Assembly (NCBI GenBank): GCA_025331565.1
Contig: JAFREQ010000064.1
Location: 1,551,001-1,615,000, forward strand
DNA from: Holacanthus passer
Taxonomy: Eukaryota; Chordata; Actinopteri; Pomacanthidae
Direction: 5' to 3'
Length of the DNA: 64,000 bases
Positions 12,393 through 64,000 of this stretch are shown here, piece after piece; the first letter of the stretch is position 1; each line of letters begins with the position of its first letter. Under the pieces are notes generated by a model, which was given only the letters and a program-made list of their open reading frames with translations, made no database searches and was not told the origin of the DNA. The translations under genes were made by a program, and so were the position numbers.

Positions 12393-14173
12393 ACAGCAGG
12401 CAGACAGGCAGGCAGGCAGGCAGGCAGACAGACAGACAGGCAGGCAGCAGGCAGGCAGACAGACAGACAGACAGGCAGGCAGGCAGGCAGGCAGACAGAC
12501 AGACAGGCAGGCAGGCAGACAGACAGACAGACAGGCAGGCAGGCAGGCAGGCAGACAGACAGACAGACAGACAGACAGACAGGCAGGCAGACAGCAGGCA
12601 GACAGACAGACAGACAGACAGGCAGACAGGCAGGCAGACAGACAGACAGACAGACCTCTTGGCTCCTGTACAGACAACATTCCCAGACTTGTAGATGGCC
12701 GCTGTGGCCCGTGGCTCACGGATCCTCATGATGAGCGAGCAGTAAGTCTGAAAGGTGGAAGAGGAAGTTGAGACTGAGGAACAACAAGCTGCTGACCGGT
12801 TGTTTTCCAGATGGAAGTTTGCCTGAAGTTCTGACTGAAGTTTGGGTGTCAAGACTAAACGTGGCACAGTCATGAATGTGATGTTCCATTTCTGCCAACA
12901 GATCCCTTTAAATCGCAAACACTGAACTGAAGTATGAAAGTATTTAAGATGTAAAACCCTCTGAAAGACAGAGCTTCGTCCTTAACGTCCCACTTTAATG
13001 TGCTTTAGTGCTTCACATTAACCGAAGTGTTTCTGTACCTTTGGCTTGTACTCGATGTTCCACGCTTTGCAAGCGATGAAGTTCAGGTCCAGACGGCAGC
13101 CGAGCTTCACTGTCGAGACCACGTTGCTGCACACAGACACACAAACACTGGACGTGGACACTGAGGACCACGGGTTTGATAAGAGGGAACGTTAAAGTCG
13201 TAGAACGGCTGTGTCTGGGGCAGCAGGTGACCAACGAAGGAGGGTGTGATACGATCAAAAGCTCCACAACAGTTACTAAATGGACCGTGAGGTCAGATCA
13301 TTTGTGTCAATTATTATTTCAAAAGTTAAGGATGAACTTTCAATTTAGACTTTTAAACCAACATGGATAAAAAGTGCTGATTCCACGACAACTGGGCAAA
13401 AGTGGCCTGCTGAGGAGAAAGCTCCAGAACAGCTCCTGAATGAACCCTACCTTATCTGTGGGATGATTTCTGGCTGCGCTGTCACAGACATCAGGGCCTC
13501 GGACGAACCGCCCGGGAGCTCGGCCGCTGCTGTGGAATTGTGGGAGTTGTGGTCCGGCTTGGTGCTGCTGTCTGGAGACACGGTGACAGTCCTGCTCTCA
13601 CTCTCTGCTCTTCGTTTTCAGCTCAAACAAACAGCTTTGGATCAACGTCGGCGTTGTCGTACCTGCGTCCGGCGTCAGGAGCTCATCAGGCAGTAAACTG
13701 AAGAACAGCTCGTCATCCTGATCTCCCTTCACGTCCCCCGTCTCCGTCTTCAAGGAGTCCTGCAGCGAGAGACGACCGAGGGACTGACACCATCTACATC
13801 TGGACTTAAAGTCTGTTGATGCAGGTGAAATAAAACAAGGAGCCTAAAATAACATTAATAGTTTGTGTCTGTAACACGTGGATTCATCCGCCACTGAAAA
13901 TAGTCCGCAACAAATCTCCCTGTTTGCTTGATAAAAACTACAGCGAGCGGCCGTTTTAGGAAACTACTGAACCTTTTTAAATGAAATGATATATTTGTGA
14001 GGTGTTTTTGAAGATGAACATCTTCGTACAAGATGAAAATAGTCTGACAGACGCGTCATTTGGGTGAACTGACCCTTTAACCTGGAGCTCGTACTCACGT
14101 TTGCGATGAAGTGGTCGAAGTACCACTCGAGCGCTGACTCGTCCGCGACCGCAGGACTTTCAAATAAACTCAT
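10373..14173 (-). CDS. Divergent TATA-binding-protein paralogue (eight exons, gene span)
   Basis: Assembled from eight exons with matching phases: 14099-14173, 13663-13759, 13451-13604, 13039-13126, 12656-12747, 12070-12234, 11133-11224 and 10373-10482. The product has 290 aa. Residues 1-105 are a short acidic/Ser-rich N-terminus (DESALEWYFDHFIAND, LLPDELLTPD) that recalls the TBPL2/TRF3 N-terminus. From residue 106 (PQISNVVSTV) to about 278 is the TBP core of two direct repeats: STVKLGCRLDL, IMRIREPR, VCTGAK, ESRLAARKFAR, QKLGF, SYEPELFPGL, GAKKEAEIHKAF, YPIL. My hand alignment gives roughly 55-60% identity to vertebrate TBP core, far below TBP or TBPL2 orthologues. The two conserved DNA-contact Asn (N110, N200) and the TFIIB-facing EPE motif are kept. 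Expected role: TATA/promoter binding with TFIIA/TFIIB in the nucleus, by family. A germline-specific role, as for TBPL2, is inference. No stops or frameshifts, so probably functional. Confidence 0.88.
10630..10980. repeat. Degenerate tandem repeat in TBP-paralogue intron 7
   Basis: Loose repeats of CTAGAACCTCCTAAAGGAC and CCTCAATGACCACTGAA-like words, with a period of roughly 20-40 bp and much divergence. It looks like an old minisatellite. Confidence 0.6.
11133..11224 (-). CDS. TBP paralogue exon 7
   Basis: 92 nt, phase 2 in and 1 out; acceptor CCACAG, donor GTAACT. Encodes SYEPELFPGLHY and TIFSSGKISFIG. Phe230 and Phe246 match the second-repeat intercalating Phe of TBP. The Thr of the family's LTGAK is Ile254. 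One residue is missing after the Tyr of the HY pair relative to TBP. Confidence 0.9.
12070..12234 (-). CDS. TBP paralogue exon 6
   Basis: 165 nt, phase 2 in and 2 out; acceptor CTCTGTGCAG, donor GTCAGG. Encodes SVAESRLAARKFARILQKLG and then the second-repeat start NFQVHNIQASC, FPVRLEQL. The Asn matching yeast N159 is present (N200). The position matching V161 is Gln202, and one residue is missing between Cys205 and Phe208 compared with TBP. Confidence 0.92.
12286..12655. repeat. CAGA/CAGG tetranucleotide array in TBP-paralogue intron 5
   Basis: About 370 bp of alternating CAGA and CAGG tetramers with a few 3-bp register slips (plus-strand view). On the gene's strand it reads GTCT/GCCT and fills almost the whole 421-nt intron, starting at the splice donor. 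It is free of stops in several frames, which explains many long Cys-Leu-Ser-Val or Gln-Thr-Gly-Arg frames here. Confidence 0.97.
12656..12747 (-). CDS. TBP paralogue exon 5
   Basis: 92 nt, phase 0 in and 2 out; acceptor CCTTTCAG. Encodes TYCSLIMRIREPRATAAIY and SGNVVCTGAK. Tyr140 and Tyr157 stand where TBP has its two first-repeat intercalating Phe. The donor is the non-consensus GTCTGT and is already the first unit of the downstream tetranucleotide array. Confidence 0.92.
13039..13126 (-). CDS. TBP paralogue exon 4, start of core
   Basis: 88 nt, phase 2 in and 0 out; acceptor GTGTGCAG, donor GTACAG. Encodes NVVSTVKLGCRLDL to NIEYKPK, the first strand and helix of the TBP core. The Asn corresponding to yeast N69 is present. 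Confidence 0.9.
13451..13604 (-). CDS. TBP paralogue exon 3
   Basis: Acceptor GAGCAG (13605-13610), donor GTAGGG. 154 nt, phase 1 in and 2 out. Ser/Thr/Pro-rich linker ending PEIIPQI, which joins the core as in TBP (PQLQN in the family). The acceptor lacks a good pyrimidine tract and is the least certain junction of the gene. Confidence 0.7.
13663..13759 (-). CDS. TBP paralogue exon 2
   Basis: Acceptor CTGCAG at 13760-13765, donor GTACGA. 97 nt, phase 0 in and 1 out. Encodes an acidic segment with LLPDELLTPD. The following intron is only 58 nt if the acceptor chosen for exon 3 is right. Confidence 0.75.
13876..14085 (+). repeat. Dispersed repeat, copy 3 of 3, in TBP-paralogue intron 1
   Basis: Shares GTGGATTCATCCGCCACTGA and the following 150 bp with the 51.7 kb copy and ends in TTTGGGTGAACTGACCCTTT. 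Its right end lies 13 nt from the exon 1 donor. Confidence 0.75.
14099..14173 (-). CDS. TBP paralogue exon 1
   Basis: Start ATG at 14171-14173 and 25 codons ending FDHFIAN, then a strong donor GTGAGTAC (phase 0). A copy of the dispersed repeat begins about 13 nt inside the intron. Confidence 0.8.
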
Positions 14174-14504
14174 ATTAAACTGAAACTGTTGTGTTTGACT
14201 CGGAGAAGCTGAGCAAACAGTATATTTACATAAATGTTTACATTCAAACAGGTGAGGTCATGTGAACACTGTTGCTAGGTGACCAAAGGTGACCAGAAAA
14301 GAGGAGAGTAGCTAAACAAGCCAAGTACATTTACTCCTGCTGGTTATGAATATTGAAAACTGCAGTTGGATTTTATCTCCTGCTTCTCTCCATAATTTTA
14401 ACTTGATTTTATTCCCCAGTGTTTTTGTCGTTTGATCCATCATTTGTTTTTTCTGTCGAGCTCTTTATAACTTTGTGAAGAGAGAAGCTGTACAAATAAA
14501 GTTT

Positions 14505-14531
14505 ATTATCATTGTTGTTGTTGTTGTTGTT
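14505..14531. repeat. (GTT)n microsatellite
   Basis: About seven GTT triplets at 14511-14531 in the region between the divergent genes. Confidence 0.85.
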
Positions 14532-14699
14532 CTCAGAGTGTTGCCATGTGACAGAGTGGATCCCTCCTTCTCCTTGTTCCTGCTCATAATTACAGCAGCA
14601 GCAACACAAACATCCTCCTTCCTGTCTGAACTTATCTCTGCTTTTATCGTCCACAAACAAACTGAAGCGTCTGTAAAATCTCTCCTGGAGACGGAGACG

Positions 14700-14940
14700 T
14701 CTTTTCCGTCCTTCACCTGTTTCTTCTTCTTTCCTTCTGTCTTTCATTCACTTTCTAATTGTGCTTCCTTTCCTCCTTTTCTCCTTCCTGTCCCTCCTTG
14801 TTTCACTTTCCACTTTTCCCTCCTTCCCTTTCCTCTTTCTCTCTCTCCCTCCTTTCCTTTCCTACTTCACTCCCTTACCAGATTCCTTCCTTCCTTTCCT
14901 TCAACTTTCTTAAAACTGGAGGTCCAAGTTTTTTTTTCAG
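14700..14940. repeat. Pyrimidine-rich tract (CTTCCTTT-like)
   Basis: About 240 bp almost free of purines on the plus strand, upstream of both divergently transcribed genes. Long CT tracts can form triplex or GAGA-type elements; function here is unknown. Confidence 0.8.
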
Positions 14941-15080
14941 TCAATAGTGAAACTAAACTCAGTTTTTCTCCCTGGTACTTTTACTTTAAATACTCGAGTA
15001 CATTTTACTGGTCGCCTTGTTAACTGGGAGGATCTGACAGGTCCTGGTCCTGGTTCTGGTTCTGCCCCCCTTCCTCTCAC

Positions 15081-15139
15081 AGTGATGAATGTGAGTCGCA
15101 GCAGTATTGAGACGCGGCCCTCCTCCCAGATGTGGACTG
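15081..15139 (+). repeat. Left copy of direct repeat flanking the hexanucleotide array
   Basis: 59 bp from AGTGATGAATGTGAG to ATGTGGACTG. It recurs with few differences at 16005-16062, immediately past the array. Confidence 0.93.
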
Positions 15140-15149
15140 AAGTAGACTT

Positions 15150-15531
15150 GGTCCTGGTCCCGGTCCCGGCTCTGGCTCTGGTCATGGTTCTGGTTCTGGT
15201 CCTGACTCTGGTTCTGGTTATTGATCTGGTTGTGGCGATGGGCTCTGGTCCTGGTCCTGGTCCTTGTTCTGTTTCTGGTTCTGGTCCTGGCTCTAATTCT
15301 AGTTCTGGCTCTGGCTCTGGCTCTGGTCCTGGCTCTGGTTCTGGTTCTGGTCCTGGCTCTGGCTCTGGTTCTGGTTTTGGTTTTGGCTCTGGCTCTGGTC
15401 CTGGCTCTGGTTCTGGTCCTTGTTCTGGTTCTGGTTCTGGTTCTGGTCCTGGCTCTGGTCCTGGCTCTGGTTCTGGTTCTGGTTCTGGTTTTGGCTCTGG
15501 CTGTGGCTCTGGTTCTGGTCCTTGTTCTGGT

Positions 15532-15567
<36 letters not shown>

Positions 15568-15967
15568 CCTGGCTCTGGTTCTGGTTCTGGTTTTGGCTCT
15601 GGTCCTGGCTCTGGTTCTGGTTCTGGTTCTGGTCCTTGTTCTGGTTCTGGTTCTGGTCCTGGTTCTGGTTCCTGGTTCTGGTTCTGGTCCTGACTCTGGT
15701 TCTGGTTCTGGTTCTGGTCCTTGTTCTGGTTCTGGTCCTGGTCCTGGTTCTGGTTCTGGTTCTGGTCCTGGTTCTGGTTCTGGTCCTGGCTCTGGTCCTG
15801 GCTCTGGTTCTGGTTCTGGCTCTGGCTCTGGTCCTGGCTCTGGTTCTGGTTCTGGTTCTGGTCCTTGTTCTGGTTCTGGTCCTGGTCCTGGTTCTGGTTC
15901 TGGTCCTTGCTCTGGTCCTGGCTCTGGCTCTGGTCCTGGCCCTGGCCCTGGCTCTGGTCCTGGTTCC
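15150..15967. repeat. TCTGGT/CCTGGT hexanucleotide array
   Basis: About 820 bp of hexamers TCTGGT, CCTGGT and TCTGGC with few interruptions. Because the period is 6, several frames on both strands stay open (Gly-Ser, Leu-Val, Phe-Trp, Gln-Asn, Arg-Thr, Glu-Pro), so the long reading frames here are artefacts. The array ends about 130 bp before the probable first exon of ankfn1. Confidence 0.97.
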
Positions 15968-16004
15968 TGATCCCTCCTCCTCCTCCTGCTCCTCCTCCTC
16001 TGTC

Positions 16005-16062
16005 AGTGATGAGTGTGAGTGCAGCAGTATTGAGACGCGGCCCTCCTCCCACATGTGGACTG
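16005..16062 (+). repeat. Right copy of direct repeat flanking the hexanucleotide array
   Basis: 58 bp, same order as the copy at 15081-15139, including GCAGCAGTATTGAGACGCGG. Confidence 0.93.
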
Positions 16063-16089
16063 GGCGTCAGTGCGGTGAGTGAACCGCAG

Positions 16090-16260
16090 TGAAACCGGAT
16101 CCGGCTCCGGCCTGCAGGACTGTATTTTGGGATGTTGAACATGAGGCAGGACAAAGACACGTTTCCAGTCTGAGCAGATGTTCCTGCTGCGGGACAGAAG
16201 AAGAAGAAGAAGAAGAAGAAGGAGCGAGTTTGTTTGTGCAGAAGAAGAAAGTTGAGGACG
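16090..16260 (+). other. ankfn1: Probable non-coding first exon of ankfn1
   Basis: CpG-containing segment ending in a strong donor (GAGGACG followed by GTGAGT at 16261). It lies 1.1 kb before the first coding exon acceptor at 17391. If joined, the frame of the start Met is closed upstream by an in-frame TGA at 16171-16173, which supports the ATG at 17403. It contains a (GAA)n tract at 16196-16221. The transcription start is a guess; only the donor is well supported. Confidence 0.35.
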
Positions 16261-16649
16261 GTGAGTCCGGTTCAGCTCCGCGGTGTCTCTGTTCACACTG
16301 TCCGGACCCGGAGGCGGATTTTCGGCCGCACTCGCTCGGTCTGTCGGTCTGTTGTGGATCTGAGGGACCAGCTGACTGACGGAAAAACCAGACCAGGTTT
16401 TACTGGACAGGAAGAGTGTGTTTGTGGACAGAATGTTTGTTGACTGGAGTCAAACTGGTTTTACTGGTTTGTTTTAATTGAATGAGTTAAAACAGGAGCC
16501 GGTGATCGATTGTCGATGATTGGCATCATTGATCAGCTGAATCTGTCCTGATTAACCTTTGAATCAATAGTTTAACTGGTGATTTTTACCTTCAAATCTC
16601 GGTTAAATACTCAAATCATCATATGTGAACATTAATCAGTTTAACCGCC

Positions 16650-16960
16650 ATTTTTAATGAGTGACAGCGAATTAACGAGCGACTAATGAGGCTGAACGAG
16701 CAGCTAACGAGCTAATGTTAGCGGCTAGCTACCGACTAATTAACAGGCCAGTGTTCAACTAATTAACACGTTAGTATAATGAGCTGCTGCTGTAAACCAG
16801 ACTCTGATAAGCAAATGCTACCAGCTAATTGACAAACTAATTAACAAGCTAATGTTAGCAGCTAGCTACCGACTAATTAACACATCCCCGTTGCTATAGA
16901 AGCTATTAACTAATCAACGAGTTAATGCTACAGCCAAATACCAGCTAACAAGTTAATATC
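16650..16960 (+). repeat. TTAGC/TAATTAAC-rich repeat with 40-bp duplication
   Basis: The 40-bp segment at 16706-16745 (GCTAATGTTAGC, GGCTAGCTACCGACTAATTA) recurs at 16850-16889 with two changes. Shorter GCTAAC/CTAATTAAC words fill the space between. It lies in ankfn1 intron 1. Confidence 0.85.
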
Positions 16961-16992
16961 ACTGTCAATAGCAACAATTTAGATACATTTTA

Positions 16993-17060
16993 ATGAAGAT
17001 AAACTTTATCGATCCAAAATTGAGGAGAATTCGAGAGTCAAAAAGCAGAAGGAACAGTGA
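16993..17060 (+). repeat. Possible retroelement 3' tail motif
   Basis: AAGATAAACTTTATCGATCC resembles the common fish element end TTTATTGATCCC. A second such motif lies at 18126-18165 (CTTTATTAGTCCCACAACGG then GGAAATT). These are short remnants only. Confidence 0.4.
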
Positions 17061-17390
17061 TGGAGTGATCATGAAAAATGAAGCAAGATTTAAAAAAAAA
17101 ACAAGAAAAAAATCATTTGCAATAATAAATACACACACGCTGCATTACAGTAAAAAGTTTAAAAAATATATACTGTATTTTAACTACAGAAATTGGATTT
17201 CACAGGATACTAACTCGAGTTGCACAGTATTGATGGATATATGTAATGTGTATAATATAATGTATATATTCTGCATATATCGTATGTATATAATGTAATA
17301 TAGTTTGTATAAATAGGCGACACGTCGGCCTTGACTGTGCCTTGTTCAGGACTCTTCGTCCTGTTGCTGATTTGAAGTCGTCTCCTACAG

Positions 17391-60974
<43,584 letters not shown>

Positions 60975-61793
60975 GTGAGTACAGCGCCACCTCTGACTGA
61001 GCAGTCAGTGCTCAGGTATTTTTACTGAATGGTATTAGTACTTTTACTGTAGTAGAGGGTCTGAGTACTTCTGTTTTCCAGCATGTGAGGACGTTGGTGG
61101 CCTGAAGAGGGCGCTGTAGTGTTTTTTCTCACCGCTGTTCTTATTTAATGAACCTGAAGGCAGGAAGCGTTTTGAAATAACTTGACGCTGAACTTAAAAC
61201 CAAAAGCTGTAGAACAATGGAGGCTGCAGCTGTGACTCAGTCTGAGTTAGATTCTGTCCGTCAAACCTCCGGCCGCCTCCCTCCTTTCTCTGTGTCTTTG
61301 TGTCTCGACACTCGAACTGTACAAACACTGATCCCAGCGCACACTTTCTCCTGGAGGACACTCGACTGTTTAAGACAAACAGTAGAACCTGCAACTCCAG
61401 ATGTGGACGACTTCATGTGGAGACGTGTTTCTGTGTTTAGAGAAGAGAACTCTTGTGACCAGATGATCTTAATGAGCACCAGCACAGTTTCTACACTGTT
61501 TCCTTCTGTCTGACCTTTTAGTCCCAAAACCTCATTACATGTGAACGATCAGAGCGACGGCCGAGTTACTGTTGCTGCTGAGACCTGAGCGACAAACTAA
61601 AGTCTCCTGCTCCTCTGAGAAATAACCAGCACATGAATCCAGGGTCATTAGACGATTAACAGCTCGTTCAGAAAGAAGCTCTTTTCATTCTCCTGTTTTC
61701 TGTGTGAACGAGGCCTTTGTTGTTGTCCAGCTCTGTTTTCACTGTTGGTTCCAGTCTCCTCTACCTGGACCTGAATGAGCCTGCTATCCTCCT

Positions 61794-61794
<1 letters not shown>

Positions 61795-61828
<34 letters not shown>

Positions 61829-61990
61829 GCACGCACACACACACACACACACACACAGAGTCTTCCCTCCGTCAGTCCCCTGGTTGTCCTCCATAAACCC
61901 TCCGAAGACAGGTGGTTCTTACCACTGAAACCCCCATTAGCCCCCAGTGTGTGTGTGCGTGCGTGCGTGCGTGTGTGTGTGTGTGTGTGA
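61795..61990. repeat. Inverted pair of (CA)n and (GT)n tracts
   Basis: (CA/CG)n at 61795-61857 and (GT/GC)n at 61949-61990, about 90 bp apart and complementary; could fold into a long hairpin in DNA or pre-mRNA. Confidence 0.9.
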
Positions 61991-62009
61991 GGAGGTGAAA
62001 CAGTGGCCA

Positions 62010-62300
62010 CTTTACAGCGAGCTGGGCCTCCTGCGTGACTCCCTCCTGAACAGCTTTAACGAGGTTTGTCGTTTAATGGTTTAACTGTTCCAATGATGCA
62101 TGTAACGCCGGGGCAATTACAGCTAAGTGATTTATTGTGCCGCGGGGCCTCGGCGGCGAGCGCTCTCCAAACAGCGGCCCGGACTCTGGGTGGTGGTACA
62201 ATCCCATCCTTGTAAACAAACACAGAGTAAACATTGCCGGGGCCGGCTGCTCTCTGTTTATGTCATTCCTCAAGTGCCAAGTAAATCAGTCGGCCCGGCC
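62010..62300. promoter_or_regulatory. Candidate conserved non-coding element
   Basis: Complex block with ATGATGCATGTAACG, GGGGCAATTACAGCTAAGTG, ATTTATTGTGCCGCGGGG and CATTCCTCAAGTGCCAAGTA. No coding signal that fits the gene. Conservation untested. Confidence 0.3.
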
Positions 62301-62308
62301 TGACAGCA

Positions 62309-62309
<1 letters not shown>

Positions 62310-62348
<39 letters not shown>

Positions 62349-62360
62349 GTGTGTGTGCGC
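62310..62360. repeat. (GT)n microsatellite
   Basis: About 25 GT/GC units. Confidence 0.93.
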
Positions 62361-64000
62361 ACTGGTGTGTGGTTACAAGGTAAAAATCTCCATTACAACT
62401 AAAAGTCCTGCCCTTGTGTTTTCGCTGCAGTCAAAGTAAACACGCGTCTGTTTGTGCCAGAAAATGTGAATAATGTTGAAAAAGCTGCGAGATGAAGAAT
62501 CCAGTGATGGAAGAATGATGAGATGTTTTATTTAAGGACAAGAAGATGAAGATGCTGTTTTAATGATATTTTAGAACGTGTGTGTGTGTGTCATTTACGG
62601 GGCCCCGGGCCCCTGGGGAGCGGTGGGTCTATATTTAGAGGCCTCGCTCAGACAATGGTCTCCTGTGTGAGACTCTCAGACACAGCAGCCTGGTAATTGA
62701 CAGCCTTTTCGAGCGGCGGCCGTTAGCAGCTAGCCGGGCTCTGACGGCCGAGCTGAGCAGGAAGTGACACCTCCGGGCTTCGAATGTGGCTGCCGCCGTT
62801 TCCATCGGCCGCCGTCGGACGGACGGAGTCAGGAAGTGAAGGCTGGACGGTCTTGGTTCATCTCTTTGAAACAAGTGATCCGAAAACGTGTTATTGCTGT
62901 TTAACGTCTTTGAGGTTGTTTCAACTTTGACACATCTGCAGAAGATCTCGATTTGATCGATTGATTGTCAGATCAAGCCTGAGTCCTGGAACCTTCTGTG
63001 ATCTGAGCCAGGACACAAGAAAACAAACATGACTGAAAGAAACATACATTTTATAGATAGTGTGCTAATATGTTTCTTTTTTCTTCCTTCATAAAATGAG
63101 AAGTAAAATATATAAATAAAATAACTAAGATTTAGTTGTAGATATCATTGTTTTGTTTTGTTTTTGGTGAGGAGTCTTTTTTTCTCACTTGCTTTTTCCT
63201 TTAATGTTCCGTGGTTTTTTGTGGGTTTCGTTAGCGGAGCCAAAGCATCACTGTCCAACGCACTGATCACTTGGCAACAGTCTTCTCCAACACTTCAATT
63301 GTCTCAGTCCATTGATTGAATCCATCTCAGATGACGCGTCCTCATTATCTCCGTCCAGCAGTGGACGCTGACACAAACACCTGTGTCACAGCAGGTGATT
63401 AAACCGACCAATCAGACAAAAGCATATCATCAACACAGATCACGGAACAAACAGCTGAAACACAAAAGAAAACCCTGCAGCTGCTTTAGTCCGTGATGGA
63501 GGAAGTACTCCGATACTCAGAGTACAAGTATCAAGTTACATGAAACGAAGCAAACAGTTAAGTGATTAATTGTGAGAATAACAGGCAGCAGGAAGTAGAT
63601 GCAGGAACCACCATCTTTTTTTCTGTATTTCATCTTATATTCAAAGTTTCCAGCGTTTGCTCTGGATGCTGTTTTCTCTTCGCTCTCTCTTCCTCTCTTC
63701 CTCTGGATGATCTCTGTTGGTCTTTTTGTGGTCACGTCCTCACACATCCTTTCCATCTTCTTGTTGATTTGTCTTTCTTGCAGCTCTCACGTGGACACTG
63801 CGGCGTCTCCTTCTGTCTGCTACAAAGGACGGCTCAAACCGAACGTTGGCCGACCTTGAACCGGCTCGTTCGGCTCCTCCACAAACGCATTTTTTCTTCA
63901 ACAATAGACACAACTCCACATGCGGCCCCCCGAGGCCGAGCTCAGAGCGAGAACCAAACCCTGACACGAGGACACACGTGGTGGAAAAACCAGAGACTGA

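Larger units (their letters stand above)
60975..64000 (+). other. ankfn1 intron continuing past the window
   Basis: No exon with the required phase (1) and family-like sequence was found. Contents: AGTACTT-type repeat fragments (61010-61075, 63495-63540), CA/GT tracts, and complex GC-rich blocks at 62020-62300 and 62595-62830. Confidence 0.55.

Noticed and set aside
12286..12655. CRISPR-like array
   Set aside because: Simple tetranucleotide repeat without unique spacers, in a vertebrate genome.
12046..12918. 290-codon minus-strand frame including TBP exon 5
   Set aside because: Only residues from exon 5 are real; the rest is intron, array and exon 6 in the wrong frame. Kept only as an intron-retention observation.
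14937..16160. 407-codon Glu-Pro/Gln-Asn protein on the minus strand and its plus-strand partners
   Set aside because: A period-6 repeat leaves several frames open; no coding evidence.
63783..64000. Open stretch after CTTGCAG at the right edge as the next ankfn1 exon
   Set aside because: The required phase gives a peptide unlike the family sequence that follows the ankyrin repeats; no donor seen before the edge.

Overview
The window looks like nuclear DNA from a teleost fish, probably a percomorph. Genes are split into short exons by GT-AG introns. Microsatellites are very dense: (CA/GT)n, (CT)n, CAGA/CAGG and TCTGGT arrays. Several dispersed repeats resemble common fish families. The gene order tmem100 (minus strand) followed by ankfn1 (plus strand) matches the TMEM100-ANKFN1 block next to NOG in other vertebrates (from memory).

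Layout. At 1.6-2.1 kb is tmem100, an intact 157-codon single-exon CDS on the minus strand. From 2.1 to 10.3 kb I see no confident gene, only repeats. At 10.37-14.17 kb, on the minus strand, I assembled by eye a complete eight-exon gene for a divergent TATA-binding-protein paralogue of 290 codons. All its splice phases agree, and an AATAAA signal lies just past the stop. Between it and ankfn1 (14.2-16.1 kb) lie a pyrimidine tract and a hexanucleotide array of about 0.8 kb bracketed by a 58-59 bp direct repeat. From about 16.1 kb to the right edge runs the 5' part of ankfn1 on the plus strand: one probable non-coding first exon and eight coding exons (463 codons plus one base) ending at the ankyrin repeats. 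The fibronectin III domain and the rest must lie to the right of the window. Two introns of about 15 kb (25.1-40.2 and 40.2-54.9 kb) hold repeats, retroelement remnants and some complex, non-repetitive stretches that could be regulatory.

How the parts relate. The TBP paralogue and ankfn1 are transcribed divergently, with about 2 kb between them. Tmem100 is a two-pass membrane protein of the BMP/ALK1 endothelial and sensory-neuron pathways. Ankfn1 is the vertebrate relative of Drosophila wide awake/banderuola and of mouse Nmf9. The TBP paralogue is a core transcription factor. I see no pathway link between the three; they are neighbours by synteny.

Main points of interest. The TBP paralogue keeps its second-repeat DNA-intercalating phenylalanines but has tyrosine at both first-repeat positions. 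A CAGA/CAGG array begins exactly at its exon 5 donor site. A 126-nt, frame-neutral ankfn1 exon sits between a (GT)n tract and a (CA)n tract that would pair in the pre-mRNA. All protein assignments are from sequence reading and memory of the families; no database search was run.
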